NCBI RefSeq assembly: GCF_002836415.1
Contig: NZ_PJBP01000084.1
Location: 20,819 to 84,818 of the forward strand
Length of the DNA stretch: 64,000 nucleotides
Direction of reading: 5' to 3'
Origin: Psychromonas sp. MB-3u-54
Lineage (GTDB): Bacteria > Pseudomonadota > Gammaproteobacteria > Enterobacterales > Psychromonadaceae
In this document: piece by piece, positions 15,429-25,200 of the stretch
How the letters are laid out: every line of letters starts with the position of its first letter
Numbering within the stretch: position 1 is the stretch's first letter
Made by a program: the position numbers and the translations under genes
Notes under the pieces: model-generated
Database searches by the model: none
Seen by the model: only the letters and a program-made list of their open reading frames with translations
Told to the model about the DNA's origin: nothing

Positions 15429-16865
15429 TTACATTTTGGCTTTACATTTTTTCACTATCGCTTTGGTCATCCCGCTAAAGATAAATAAGTGTGCGGGCAT
15501 CAGTGCAAACCAATATAATAAGCCTGAAAAACCTGCAGGATGCCACCAGGCACGTATATCTAACTCCCGATAAGCCCCTTTATCGACAATGTTAAATTCA
15601 AGTCGCCCCAATCCCGGTGCTTTCATGCCCATTAATAAAGACAAAAATTCATTCTTTTTAAGGCCAATGACTTTCCAGGAGTCAATTCTATCACCTAATG
15701 CTATTTTGTCAGGATGGCTACGATAACGCGTTAGAGAATTGCCACCGGCAAGGTGATCTATTCCTTCTCGGATTCGCCATAAATAATTTGCATAAAAATA
15801 ACCTTCTTGGGTACCGATTAATTGAATCTGCCGCCAAAGGCATTCAGCACTGACATCGGTTTTAAGAGTATGACCCGCTTGCTTCGGATAATAAGCGTAA
15901 CCTGGCTGCCAATAAGAAAGTGCATCGGGATCAAATCCCCATGTATCACTGTTAATTATCTCTTGTTCATTTGCTAAGGTTTGCGCCACGGCTTGTTCAT
16001 AAGAAAGTAATGGTTGCGGAATAAGAGACTGGATATCGGATCCGTCGGCCGTTAAGTCGTAGCACATTCCCTCCACCAATGCTTTGGCAATATTGGTTGG
16101 CACTGAAGTGATTATTTTAAATCCGAGGGCAGCAACCTTAGGGGTTAAAATTGACAGGGGGATAATATGTACTTTCTTACCCATCAAATTAGCAATTATT
16201 TGTATCTGTTTTTGATAGGTAATTAACTCAGGACCTGCAACATCAAAAATTTTATGCGCAGTGGCAGGGATTTTTAGTAACGCCTGCAGATAATAGAGCA
16301 GATTTTTTAAGGCAATAGGTGAGTTGTGAGAATTTATGCACTTAGGCATGATCATAACAGGCAGGTGATAAACCACATCACGCATCACTTCAAAAACGGC
16401 AGAGCCCGCGCCTACAATGATGCCCGCTCTTAATTCAGTGACGATAACATTACTTTCTCTTAAAATCTCACCTGTTTTTTTACGTGCGACGAAATGTTTA
16501 GAATCGCTGCCAGCAGGTTGCAGAGAGCCTAAATAGATAAGTTGTTTAACCTGACTGGTTTTTAACTGTTCACTGAAATTTTTAGCATTATCAAGTTCAA
16601 CATCAACAAAATTTGGGCCGTAATTCATGCTATGCACAAGATAAAAAACAACATCAATATCCTGCAGAATAAGTGATAGATCAGTATTAAGGGTTAAATC
16701 TAATGTCACTATTTTAATATTAGCGCGTCGGCTCCAACTCCGTTTTGCAAGTACGACGGGATCCCGGGCTGTCGCCGTGACGTGATAACCTTCCTGCGCA
16801 AGCGCCGGGACGAGTTGACTGCCCACATAACCCGAGGCCCCCACCACCAAAATATTTTTTGTCAT
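15429..16865 (-). CDS. NAD(P)-binding SDR-type epimerase with C-terminal DUF2867 domain
   Basis: The 478-aa protein has a Rossmann start (NILVVGASGYVGSQLVPAL, glycine motif at 8-14) typical of atypical SDR/NmrA-like proteins, extending to about residue 290. A second domain from about 310 to the end resembles DUF2867 (SYWQPGYAYYPKQAG, RIREGIDHLAGG, RELDIRAWWHPAGFSGLLYWFALMPAHLFIF). This domain order is common in proteobacterial 'SDR family oxidoreductase' proteins of about 480 aa with unknown substrate. The C-terminal hydrophobic stretch may touch the membrane. The start has an AAGGA site. Confidence 0.8.
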   Translation of the reverse strand: MTKNILVVGASGYVGSQLVPALAQEGYHVTATARDPVVLAKRSWSRRANIKIVTLDLTLNTDLSLILQDIDVVFYLVHSMNYGPNFVDVELDNAKNFSEQLKTSQVKQLIYLGSLQPAGSDSKHFVARKKTGEILRESNVIVTELRAGIIVGAGSAVFEVMRDVVYHLPVMIMPKCINSHNSPIALKNLLYYLQALLKIPATAHKIFDVAGPELITYQKQIQIIANLMGKKVHIIPLSILTPKVAALGFKIITSVPTNIAKALVEGMCYDLTADGSDIQSLIPQPLLSYEQAVAQTLANEQEIINSDTWGFDPDALSYWQPGYAYYPKQAGHTLKTDVSAECLWRQIQLIGTQEGYFYANYLWRIREGIDHLAGGNSLTRYRSHPDKIALGDRIDSWKVIGLKKNEFLSLLMGMKAPGLGRLEFNIVDKGAYRELDIRAWWHPAGFSGLLYWFALMPAHLFIFSGMTKAIVKKCKAKM

Positions 16866-16998
16866 TAATAAGCATCCTTCTTATATTGCAGATGATCACA
16901 CATTAAAGATAAGGCGGTGCGCCTGAAGCTTGCACAGGGATCACATAATGAGAGCGGTTATTCCCTTTCAAGTCTTACCAGGTTTTGATTTAGAATAA

Positions 16999-18093
16999 CT
17001 AGATGATTTTCCTTCTTTCCTGAAGATTATCATTTATCCTGTTGCTAATGTTTGTCTCTGTGGATTGTAGTCTTTTTTGTGCCGCCAAATTAGCAAGATA
17101 AAAACTGGTATCTAATAAACGATTAGCAAATCCCCATTCATTATCACACCAGACTAATAATTTAACTAAATTTCCATCACTGACCCGAGTTTGGGTGCCG
17201 TCAATAATACAAGAGCGAGGATCGTGATTAAAGTCAATTGAAACCAGCGGCGCTTCGGTGTAGCCCAAAATATCCTGTAAATTAGTTTCAGAGGCCTTAA
17301 GCAGGCAATCGTTAATTTCCTGAATAGTGACATCTTTACCGACGGTAATACTGAGATCCATCGCGGTCACGTTAATGGTGGGTACGCGCACTGCAATCGC
17401 CTCAAATTTATTGGCAAACTTAGGCAGAATACGCTCTATCCCAGCAGCTAATTTAGTATCAACGGGAATAATAGACTGGCTTGCGGCGCGAGTACGGCGC
17501 AGATCTGAATGATATGCATCGATCACCGGTTGATCATTCATAGCAGAATGGATAGTCGTAATAGTCCCGCATTTAATGGCAAAGTGTTTATCCAGTGTAT
17601 CGATCACCGGCACCATGCAATTAGTGGTACAGGATGCGCCAGAGATGAAGGTTTCGTCGCCGGTGAGTTGTTGATGATTTATCCCGTAAACAACCGTTGC
17701 ATCTACATCTGAATTTGCCGGATGAGAAAAAATAACTTTTTTAGCCCCGGCTGCGATATGCGCATCGGCATCGGCTCTGGATCCGTAAATACCAGTACAA
17801 TCTAACACTATATCTATATCGTGTTCATGCCATGGCAAATCAGCCAGTTCAGAAAACCGCACTAAATGAATATCATCATTTTTAATGGTTAAGCAATTAT
17901 TCTGCAGGTTAACGGGAAAAGGAAAACGTCCATGGGTTGAGTCATACTGGGTTAAATGTGCAATCGCTGACGGTTCAGCAAGTTCATTAATAACCACAAC
18001 TTTAATCTCATCTTGACGGTTATTTTCATATAATGCACGCACTACACTGCGTCCTATCCGCCCGTAACCATTAATAGCAATTCTAATTGACAT
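16999..18093 (-). CDS. epd: D-erythrose-4-phosphate dehydrogenase
   Basis: The 364-aa protein aligns along its length with E. coli Epd rather than Gap[23 protein letters not shown] start, [12 protein letters not shown], the catalytic Cys155 in [10 protein letters not shown], His182 in [37 protein letters not shown] and [16 protein letters not shown]. Epd oxidises erythrose 4-phosphate with NAD to 4-phosphoerythronate, the first step of the DXP-independent pyridoxal phosphate pathway. It is about 25 residues longer than E. coli Epd because of a polar C-terminal tail. The usual epd-pgk-fba neighbours are absent. The ribosome site is weak. Confidence 0.9.
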   Translation of the reverse strand: MSIRIAINGYGRIGRSVVRALYENNRQDEIKVVVINELAEPSAIAHLTQYDSTHGRFPFPVNLQNNCLTIKNDDIHLVRFSELADLPWHEHDIDIVLDCTGIYGSRADADAHIAAGAKKVIFSHPANSDVDATVVYGINHQQLTGDETFISGASCTTNCMVPVIDTLDKHFAIKCGTITTIHSAMNDQPVIDAYHSDLRRTRAASQSIIPVDTKLAAGIERILPKFANKFEAIAVRVPTINVTAMDLSITVGKDVTIQEINDCLLKASETNLQDILGYTEAPLVSIDFNHDPRSCIIDGTQTRVSDGNLVKLLVWCDNEWGFANRLLDTSFYLANLAAQKRLQSTETNISNRINDNLQERRKII

Positions 18094-18497
18094 AATAACT
18101 GTAAAACACCCAATAAAAAAACAAACACCATTGTAGGATAAATTTGCGCATAAGCGAATATATTAAAGGGTTTAATTGCAGGAAACAGCCTGCGAAAAAG
18201 ACAATCGACCCATTGCTATAAGCAATTTATTTTAAATTACATTTATATTATCAAATTAGACTCAGCTGACACATAAGCGGCACGGTAATATTAAAACAGC
18301 ACCCGCAAGATGATATCACTTGATAAGGCAAACTATTATGCAGTCAACATTATAATAGACAGCATAATCAGTAAGCTGTGAATGGATACCCTTATTGGCA
18401 TTCAAAGCCGTTTCCACAAAGTGACCCTAATGAAGCGTTGCATCGATTATCAGGTAAAGTTAAAATAGCCGGATTAGCTACCCTCCCTAGGATTAAG
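18094..18497. other. Divergent intergenic region between epd and the ABC transporter
   Basis: This region should hold promoters for both sides. An open frame from 18378 runs in phase into the substrate-binding gene, but its product (MNGYPYWHSKPFPQSDPN and onward) does not resemble an export signal, so I treat it as leader sequence. No riboswitch is recognised. Confidence 0.4.
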
Positions 18498-19352
18498 ATG
18501 AAACGAACACATTTATTATCGGCTGGTCTTTTAAGTTTATTTTCAACGTTTGCATTAAGTGCTACTTTTACTTTTACAGCTATTCCCGATGCCGATGAAA
18601 GCAATCTTCGCACTCGTTTTGAAAAAGTAGCCGATTATTTATCTGAGCAATTGGACGTTGAAGTCAAGTATATTCCGGTAAAGTCGTATTCTGCTGCGAT
18701 AACGGCATTTCGTAATAATCAGGTACAACTTGCCTGGTTTGGTGGTTTATCCGGTGTGCAAGCGCGTGGTTTGGTACCGGGTTCTGAGGCCATTGCGCAA
18801 GGGTTTGAGGATCAATATTTTAAGAGTTATTTGATTGCAAATCATTCTGTCGACATAAAATCATTCGATGATTTTCCGGTACTCAATAATTATACTTTTA
18901 CGTTTGGCTCTAAGGGTTCAACGTCAGGCCGTTTGATGCCGCAGTTTTTTATTGAGAAAAATTTAGGTAAACCCGTCGAGCAGATTTTTAAACGAATCGG
19001 TTTCTCTGGCGACCATAGCCGTACCATCAGTCAAGTTGAAGCGGGTGTTTATCAAGTAGGCGCAGTGAATTATAAAGTGTGGGACACCGCCGTTGAAAAA
19101 GGTCAGGTTGATACCAGCAAGGTGAAAGTAATTTGGGAAAGCCCGACTTATCCAGATTATCAATGGACAGTACATTCAGGCGTAGACAATGATTTTGGGG
19201 CAGGCTTCAAAGAGAAACTGACTCAGGTATTAATCGGGATGACCGATAAGGATTTATTAGCCAGTTTTCCGCGTAGCTCTTTTATACCCGCCAAAAACAG
19301 CGATTATCAACCAATTGAGCGTGTTGCTAAAACAATTGGAATGATTGATTAA
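18498..19352 (+). CDS. PhnD-family substrate-binding protein of an oxyanion ABC transporter (phosphonate or selenate type)
   Basis: From ATG at 18498 (AGGA site upstream) the protein is 284 aa with a signal peptide (HLLSAGLLSLFSTFALSA). It has the periplasmic PhnD-like fold: FTAIPDADESNLRTRFEKVADYLSEQLDVEVKYIPV, WFGGLSGVQAR and TFGSKGSTSGRLMPQFF. The block IPDADESNLRTRF resembles the subfamily that NCBI names putative selenate ABC transporter proteins, but phosphonate or phosphite is also possible. No selD, selA or phn lyase genes are near to settle it. It starts a three-gene operon, and its stop overlaps the next ATG by one base. Confidence 0.82.
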   Translation: MKRTHLLSAGLLSLFSTFALSATFTFTAIPDADESNLRTRFEKVADYLSEQLDVEVKYIPVKSYSAAITAFRNNQVQLAWFGGLSGVQARGLVPGSEAIAQGFEDQYFKSYLIANHSVDIKSFDDFPVLNNYTFTFGSKGSTSGRLMPQFFIEKNLGKPVEQIFKRIGFSGDHSRTISQVEAGVYQVGAVNYKVWDTAVEKGQVDTSKVKVIWESPTYPDYQWTVHSGVDNDFGAGFKEKLTQVLIGMTDKDLLASFPRSSFIPAKNSDYQPIERVAKTIGMID

Positions 19353-20029
19353 TGTTATCGTTGGTTGATATTGATTTAGGTTATAAGCAACAGATTGTTT
19401 TACCTAAAATAAATTTGTCATTTAACGAAAATGAACATGTGGCTATTTTAGGCCCTTCCGGTGTGGGTAAAACCACGCTGTTACATCACCTGTATCAACA
19501 ACTGTCGGAACAAACGTGTTTGTGTTCTCAAGCCAAAGGCCTGGTCGATAACTTGTCTATTTATCACAACGTCTTTATTGGCGGGCTGGCGCGTTATTCT
19601 CGTTGCTACAATATGGCTAATTTGTTATGGCCGTTTAACAAGCCGCAACAACACATTAGCGCAATTTGCCAAGAGCTGGAGTTAACCGCACCATTGCACC
19701 AAAAAGTCAGCGAGTTGTCTGGCGGTCAACGCCAACGTGTTGCGCTTGCCAGAGCGTTATTTCAGCAACAGCCGGTATTTATGGGCGATGAACCATTCTC
19801 TGCATTAGATCCATTAATGGGCTTACGACTATTAAATTTGGTTAAACAAGCGCATCAGAGTGTTATTTGTGTGTTGCATGATGCCGAATTAGCGTTAGCG
19901 CACTTTGAGCGTATTATTGTGATTAGCGATGGTAAAGTCGTCTTAGACGATAAAGCCAATCGGTTAACGCTGGCGCATTTATCGCAACATTATGCATTAG
20001 CAGATACTGTCAAAAATGCAGTGGCATAA
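19352..20029 (+). CDS. ATP-binding subunit of the PhnD-type ABC transporter
   Basis: The 225-aa protein contains Walker A GPSGVGKTT (about 34-42), the ABC signature LSGGQRQRVALARAL and Walker B VFMGDEPFSALD, followed by the switch histidine in VICVLHD. It should power uptake of the same oxyanion as the preceding binding protein. At 225 aa it is a little shorter than typical PhnC (about 260). The segment between Walker A and the signature is compressed but all catalytic motifs are present. TAATG overlap with the preceding gene supports translational coupling. Confidence 0.87.
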   Translation: MLSLVDIDLGYKQQIVLPKINLSFNENEHVAILGPSGVGKTTLLHHLYQQLSEQTCLCSQAKGLVDNLSIYHNVFIGGLARYSRCYNMANLLWPFNKPQQHISAICQELELTAPLHQKVSELSGGQRQRVALARALFQQQPVFMGDEPFSALDPLMGLRLLNLVKQAHQSVICVLHDAELALAHFERIIVISDGKVVLDDKANRLTLAHLSQHYALADTVKNAVA

Positions 20030-20089
20030 CGATGAACAGGCTGAGACTGCAAACTCACTTTTCCCCCATCGCTAACAACCCTTTCTATT

Positions 20090-21580
20090 ATGCCTAGAAC
20101 CATGACCTTTGCTGGATTCTCTTTTGTAGGACACTGGCAAAAAATAACCCTGCTGCTTTTACTGATGGTATCGGTATGTTGGTTTTTTGCTGATACCGAA
20201 GTCATTGCGCTCGAGCCTTGGATTGAGCTTGGACGTATGGGACAGGGCTTTATTCATCCCAATTTTTTCGCAACAGAGTATTTATTTGAGGCTTTGTGGC
20301 AAACCATCAGTTTTGCTCTACTTGGGATAACGCTCGGATTGCTCTTGGGTTTCCCATTAGCATTGTGCTATCAACATCCTTTGATTGCGGCAATCTGTGC
20401 GTTTATTCGTGCTATCCATGAGATATTTTGGGCGCTAATATTTTTGCAAATATTCGGCTTATCAGCCATTACGGGAATTTTAGCCATTGCCCTTCCTTAC
20501 GCAGCCACCTTTGCCCGAATATTTTCAGATATTTTACAGCAAGCACCAAGGCACACATTATTTTCTCTGCCAAAGGGCACAGATAAACTTTCGGCATTTA
20601 TTTATGGCCGCTGGATGCATATGTATCCGCAGATTGTCGATTATATTCGTTACCGTTTCGAGTGTGCGCTGCGCAGTAGTGCTGTGTTGGGTTTTATTGG
20701 TATGCCGACCTTAGGTTTTTATTTAGAATCAGCTTTTCGCCAGGGGCATTATGAGCAAGGCGGTGCATTATTAATCTTATTCGTATTGTTAATTGGTAGT
20801 ATACGCTTTTGGGCTAAACCTATTTTTTTGTGGTTGTATTTACCGCTCGCTATCTATTTTTTGCCCCCTATTCCGGCCATTGACGGGCAAATTATTTGGC
20901 GTTTTCTCAGTGTAGATATTTTACCGCCTATGCTGCAGGGGCAACCCTTCTTAAGCTGGTTTGATATTGATATTTTGTCGAAGGTATTTGACTGGGCTTA
21001 TAAATTAATCACCCAGCAGGTTTTTCCCGGGATGATTGCCACCCTAGTATTGGCTTTTTGTGCCTTAGGATTAACCTATTTGCTGACCCTCATTTTATTA
21101 CCTTTTAATACTCGGCTGATGATGCCAAAAGTAATTATATTAATAATGCGGGCGGTGAATTTAATCTTACGTTCACTGCCGGAATATTTATTGGCCTTTG
21201 TATTAATGATGCTGTTAGGGCCTTCTATGTTACCCGCCATTATCGCTTTAGCGTTACACAATAGTGGCCTGATGGTATTTTTAATGGCGCGTCAAGCTGA
21301 CAGCGTGACAGTGCCGCTGACTTATCAGCCCAGGATTGATCAGTACAGTTATCTGGTTATTCCTAATCTGTACCCACATTTTATGGGGTTGTTGTTTTAT
21401 CGTTTTGAAGTCATTATCCGTGAAACGGCTATTTTGGGTATGATTGGGGTAATGACCTTAGGATTTTATGTTGACAGTAATTTTTCTGAGATTCGCTTTA
21501 GCGGCGCCTTATTACTCCTGGTTTTCACCGCAGGGCTCAATGTCATAGTGGATTACCTAGCACGGCGATTATTGCATTAA
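20090..21580 (+). CDS. Fused double permease (PhnE-PhnE type) of the ABC transporter
   Basis: The 496-aa protein has two similar permease halves in one chain. The first carries IRAIHEIFWALIFLQIFGLS and a coupling block near ALRSSAVLGFIGMPTLGFYLESAF. The second repeats the pattern with LRSLPEYLLAFVLMMLLGPS and IIRETAILGMIGVMTLGFYVDSNF. Each half thus holds the EAA-type loop of binding-protein-dependent permeases, so the fusion replaces a PhnE dimer. About 12 membrane segments are expected. There are 60 bp between the ATPase stop and this start, and the ribosome site is weak. No terminator is evident after it. Confidence 0.84.
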   Translation: MPRTMTFAGFSFVGHWQKITLLLLLMVSVCWFFADTEVIALEPWIELGRMGQGFIHPNFFATEYLFEALWQTISFALLGITLGLLLGFPLALCYQHPLIAAICAFIRAIHEIFWALIFLQIFGLSAITGILAIALPYAATFARIFSDILQQAPRHTLFSLPKGTDKLSAFIYGRWMHMYPQIVDYIRYRFECALRSSAVLGFIGMPTLGFYLESAFRQGHYEQGGALLILFVLLIGSIRFWAKPIFLWLYLPLAIYFLPPIPAIDGQIIWRFLSVDILPPMLQGQPFLSWFDIDILSKVFDWAYKLITQQVFPGMIATLVLAFCALGLTYLLTLILLPFNTRLMMPKVIILIMRAVNLILRSLPEYLLAFVLMMLLGPSMLPAIIALALHNSGLMVFLMARQADSVTVPLTYQPRIDQYSYLVIPNLYPHFMGLLFYRFEVIIRETAILGMIGVMTLGFYVDSNFSEIRFSGALLLLVFTAGLNVIVDYLARRLLH

Positions 21581-21774
21581 CCTCAACATTATCATCATCT
21601 ACAAGCTTGCTAAAATTGTCTCACCCTTTAATTGCTTAGCTCGATTTTTGTCTTAGCCAAAGCAACTGAGAGCATAACATTATAGATTCTAAAGCGTTTT
21701 TTCTGCGCACTAAGTACCCTGCAAAATAACACGGCAGACACTAACGCAGAAGATATTCGCCGTCGCTGATTATA

Positions 21775-22380
21775 TTAATTTGGCCACAGTAATACAACTC
21801 CTCGAGCAATCATCTCAATGGCATAAGTACCGGTAAACAATGCTACCACTCGACCAAAAACCTCTACATAGCGGTTCAACAAGCGCTCATTGCGTTTTTT
21901 CAGCGGATCATGTATCAATTTAAAAACAATTATCGACACTAAAGAAAAAGATATTGCAGCAATAACAGCAATAGCCGCATTCGGCGCAGGTAAAGATGAG
22001 CCAATAAGTACGCTGGCACTGATTGTTCCCGGCGCAATCATAAACGGCATCGCTATCGAACCGGCTATATGACCGGGGTCTCCGTGTGTCTCTATTAAAA
22101 TAACTTGACCAGAAAATATTGATTGAATGCCAATCCATAAAAAAATAAGGCCCCCAAATATCAAAAAAGCACCAAAACGCACGTTAAAGATATTTTCAAA
22201 AATACCTTCTCCCGCAATCGCGAAGATGACAAATACAATTCCACTTATCACGTGGGCTCGTATCATCACCTTCATAAACTCTCTGAATGACAATTCCCTA
22301 ATCAAACTGATCAGGTAAATACTGATCAGAAAGGGATTTAGTAATACGAAAAGTATTGAAGAAGCTTTTAACAATTCCAT
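21775..22380 (-). CDS. MarC-family (UPF0056) integral membrane protein
   Basis: The 201-aa protein has six hydrophobic segments. It shows the family patterns ILFVLLNPFLISIYLISL near the N-terminus, and GDPGHIAGSIAMPFMIAPGTISASVLIGSS where the conserved P-x-AGPG-type turn is found. MarC proteins were once linked to multiple antibiotic resistance in E. coli, but that link was not upheld and the function remains unknown. The start has a GGAA site. It stands alone, convergent with the permease gene. Confidence 0.83.
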   Translation of the reverse strand: MELLKASSILFVLLNPFLISIYLISLIRELSFREFMKVMIRAHVISGIVFVIFAIAGEGIFENIFNVRFGAFLIFGGLIFLWIGIQSIFSGQVILIETHGDPGHIAGSIAMPFMIAPGTISASVLIGSSLPAPNAAIAVIAAISFSLVSIIVFKLIHDPLKKRNERLLNRYVEVFGRVVALFTGTYAIEMIARGVVLLWPN

Positions 22381-22608
22381 GATTTATTCCAATTGAATCT
22401 ATTGATATCCCAACAAACGCCTTGCTCACTGGTCTTATATTAGTGTTGTTTTTGCTGCCTTTTATCTTTAGTAAAACGCGACAACTAAATCGCAGCCCGC
22501 GAGCAATAATTTTTTAAAAATGAATGAGTACGGAGAGGAGAAAGGTTATAATGCTACTTAGAAGTGTTTTTATGCTGGTTGTAGCCAATAATGGCAGGTT
22601 GCTTTTAA

Positions 22609-22905
22609 TTATGTCACTAGATGTCTGTTTTCGAGATAATGTTCAACTAATTCCAAAATAGCGACATCGGCTAATTGCAAGACGTTAAACACTAACCAGA
22701 GATGAGGATCATGCTCATACCAGCGTAGTCGAAAAGAGTCAAAGCGATAATCTAAAGCTTTTTCAAAAGTAAGAAGGCTTGGTTTATTTTTTTTCACCAA
22801 ACTAATGATCTCGTTTAAAATAGGCTCTCTAACTTTCTGATCCATTGCTTTAAACGCATCCAACTTTTTTCCCAAACGGGGCCGTTTATCATACCATCTG
22901 TTCAT
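22609..22905 (-). CDS. Conserved hypothetical protein, 98 aa
   Basis: The protein is small, charged and helical, with many Leu/Ile heptads (KVREPILNEIISLVKKNKPSLLTFEKALDYRFDSFRLRWYEHDPHLWLVFNVLQLADVAILELVEHYLE). It has no signal peptide or membrane segment. The start is supported by an AGGGTGA ribosome site, and codon use looks like real coding. I do not recognise the family. It marks the beginning of the accessory region to its right. Confidence 0.6.
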   Translation of the reverse strand: MNRWYDKRPRLGKKLDAFKAMDQKVREPILNEIISLVKKNKPSLLTFEKALDYRFDSFRLRWYEHDPHLWLVFNVLQLADVAILELVEHYLENRHLVT

Positions 22906-23529
22906 TTCACCCTGCTTAATCTACCTGGACCATTTGTTTTTAAAGTATAAAAAAACAATCATATAAAAACAATATACCCGCATGCCATAGAAAACAAGTA
23001 TCACATTAAAATAGTAATCAAGGCACATAATGACACCATAAAGCCCTCTGTATTACTCACTTTCAATGAAATACCGCGCGGCCTCCTTCATCTCCAAGCA
23101 CCTCAAAAGCCCCCCCTTAAAAATCAAATAAATAACATGAAAATAGAAAGTTATTGGCTTATTTATTTAAGGTAAGTATTAACAGAAGTCTGGACCGCTA
23201 ATTTTTTATTGCTTTACACTTGTCGTCATTTACGCGTGCACAGGATTTAAATCAACATATGCCATGCAGGTTAACAGTACTTTTCCATTGAGCTTATCAA
23301 TCATCCATTGATTGCGATGCGAAAAAAACTTTCCCGCCATATGCGCACAAAAAGGCTAGGCGACCACAGTCGGCGACCAGAAGGGGAAATACAGTGTTAA
23401 TAGGGCGTATCGACAAGTAAAATTAATGAACAACGTGAGTGCGTCATACTGACTGCTAAGTGTGTATAAAAAATGGGTTTAAAGCAGGTATGATTGATGT
23501 GCCGTTAAAAGGTTTGGCAGTCCTCAACG
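22906..23529. other. Gene-poor stretch with a transposase relic
   Basis: No intact gene is seen. On the minus strand around 23230-23310, the translation [23 protein letters not shown] resembles the block [19 protein letters not shown] of Y1-type transposases (compare the relic at 36402-37141), so this is a second, shorter relic. The remainder is unrecognised. Confidence 0.5.
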
Positions 23530-23742
23530 AGTGTCTTCGGACTTAAATAAGCCTATACACTTTTATAATGCAGTGCTTTTGTAACAAATTTAAAAGTACT
23601 ACCACAGAGGCGCTGGCCACTACACCGAGTAAAGACGCCTATATAAGTCCCCGTACACAATATAATTATCCCCCCTTTCTATTGAAGGGGATGATGAAAT
23701 TAGGTCCTCAACACATAATTCAAACTTAAGTCCGAAGACACT
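23530..23742. mobile_element. Small element bounded by perfect 17-bp inverted repeats
   Basis: AGTGTCTTCGGACTTAA (23530-23546) and its exact complement (23726-23742) bound a 213-bp non-coding stretch. This is the layout of a MITE or of a deleted insertion sequence. It is unrelated in end sequence to the TACC...GGTA family elsewhere in the window. No clear target duplication is seen. Confidence 0.65.
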
Positions 23743-23768
23743 AGCCTGACCTCAATGAGCTTTTCTTT

Positions 23769-23993
23769 TTAAAAATTAGCACTAGCCCAATCACTCAGCT
23801 CCACAATTGGTTTTGGAAAACCAATAGAATAAACAAAGCGATTTTCACTGTCTTCAAAAACGCTATTGCTGACACCCAGTAAAACAAATCCTTCTGCTAA
23901 TAATGCACTTGCATCCTGAGCACACTCAGTTTCAACAATTTTGGTTATTTGAAGAAGAATCTCTTGAGATTTTGTCATTTCCACGTTATCCAT
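23769..23993 (-). CDS. Hypothetical protein, about 74 aa
   Basis: The small acidic protein (MDNVEMTKSQEILLQITKIVETECAQDASALLAEGFVLLGVSNSVFEDSENRFVYSIGF...) is predicted cytoplasmic. ATG at 23993 is preferred over GTG at 23999 because AAGGGTG lies at good spacing. I recognise no family. It lies between the 213-bp element and the SUKH gene. Confidence 0.5.
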   Translation of the reverse strand: MDNVEMTKSQEILLQITKIVETECAQDASALLAEGFVLLGVSNSVFEDSENRFVYSIGFPKPIVELSDWASANF

Positions 23994-24227
23994 GATCACC
24001 CTTGTGTATATAACGAGGCTGTAGAATGTCTCCCTTTAGAAGGAAAAACATTTTCCAGCACTTTTATTTCCTTTTGAAACAATAGGTCAAAAAGCGGGGG
24101 CTTTCATGAATTTATAAAAAAAAATTATTCTGCAGCCACAATACCTTAATAACCGGCGAAAAAATGATGACTAAGATCAGCAAACGATAGCCCGCTGCAT
24201 TCCCTTTTGAATAGCTTATCGGCTGTC

Positions 24228-24677
24228 TTAAAGTGCGTTAAATTCCTCCAGCCATCCTATGAAAGACTGAGATACCTTTTTAACGGTACACAAATCATGG
24301 TCAAAAAACCATACGGGTAAATCTGTATTCTGACGCGCACAATCCGTCAGCTTGAAACAAAACATGTTTCCCTTACAATCAGATGCAAACAAAATATGCC
24401 CCTTCGGCATACCACTCATTTCATATAACTTGGATAGTGAAAATATATCTTCCAGATTTAAAAAATCTTGTACTTCAGAAAGTTCGGAATTTAAATCACA
24501 AATTTTAGTGAGTACATTTGGCGTGTGAAGCAAACCATAGGTAGATATCAAATACTTATATGAGTCAGGCAAAAAAGCATTTAATTTTAATTCAAGCTCT
24601 TTAATATCATGGCCCTTTATCGGCAGCATAGCGTTTTTACTGCCCCAGGTTTTTACAAATAGATCAATACTGTTCAT
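24228..24677 (-). CDS. SMI1/KNR4 (SUKH) family protein
   Basis: The 149-aa protein has the SUKH layout. An N-terminal helix with the pattern IKELELKLNAFLPDSYKYLISTYG comes first, then a strand-rich middle with NLEDIFSLSKLYEM and GHILFASDCKGNMFCF, and a C-terminal helix SQSFIGWLEEF. SUKH domains are most often immunity proteins against secreted polymorphic toxins, though many are orphans. Upstream on the same strand is a 302-codon membrane-protein gene, and a 147-bp repeat array separates the two. Without the array the gap would be 39 bp. No recognisable toxin domain is adjacent, so an immunity role is inference. Confidence 0.8.
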   Translation of the reverse strand: MNSIDLFVKTWGSKNAMLPIKGHDIKELELKLNAFLPDSYKYLISTYGLLHTPNVLTKICDLNSELSEVQDFLNLEDIFSLSKLYEMSGMPKGHILFASDCKGNMFCFKLTDCARQNTDLPVWFFDHDLCTVKKVSQSFIGWLEEFNAL

Positions 24678-25200
24678 TTATCAATTTTCCAAGATGGCTA
24701 ACGCTTATTGACAGCGTTAGTGATTATTATGTGTTGATTGAAGCCAGAAATCACTGTTCATTAGCAGACGAAAAAATCCGCTCACAAGCCACAGGAATTT
24801 TACAAATAAATCAATACTGTTCATTTATCAATTTTCCAAGATGGCTAACGCTTATTGACAGCGTTAGTGATTATTATGTGTTGATTGAAGCCAGAAATCA
24901 CTGTTCATTAGCAGACGAAAAAATCCGCTCACAAGCCACAGGAATTTTACAAATAAATCAATACTGTTCATTTATCAATTTTCCAAGATGGCTAACGCTT
25001 ATTGACAGCGTTAGTGATTATTATGTGTTGATTGAAGCCAGAAATCACTGTTCATTAGCAGACGAAAAAATCCGCTCACAAGCCGCAGGAATTTTACAAA
25101 TAAATCAATACTGTTCATTTATCAATTTTCCAAGACGGCTAACGCTTATTGACAGCGTTAGTGATTATTATGTGTTGATTGAAGCCAGAAATTGCTCTTG
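24651..25200. repeat. 147-bp tandem repeat built from the membrane-protein/SUKH gene junction
   Basis: Nearly four units repeat with an exact 147-bp period (the same landmark falls at 24664, 24811, 24958 and 25105). The units are almost identical. Each contains the SUKH start-codon region (as in TTACAAATAAATCAATACTG), an intergenic hairpin CTAACGC ... GCGTTAG, and a diverged copy of the 3' end of the membrane-protein gene, whose last residues FWLQSTHNNH are kept. Because 147 is a multiple of three, a plus-strand frame stays open through the array with a 49-residue repeat; I do not call it a gene. Confidence 0.94.

Noticed and set aside
18378..18497. N-terminal extension of the substrate-binding protein from 18378
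   Set aside because: The extra 40 residues would bury the signal peptide; the ATG at 18498 has its own ribosome site.
24690..24725. CTAACGC...GCGTTAG hairpin in the 147-bp units as an attC site
   Set aside because: The core boxes do not fit the attC consensus. It lies in the original 39-bp intergenic gap and is better read as a small terminator or processing hairpin.
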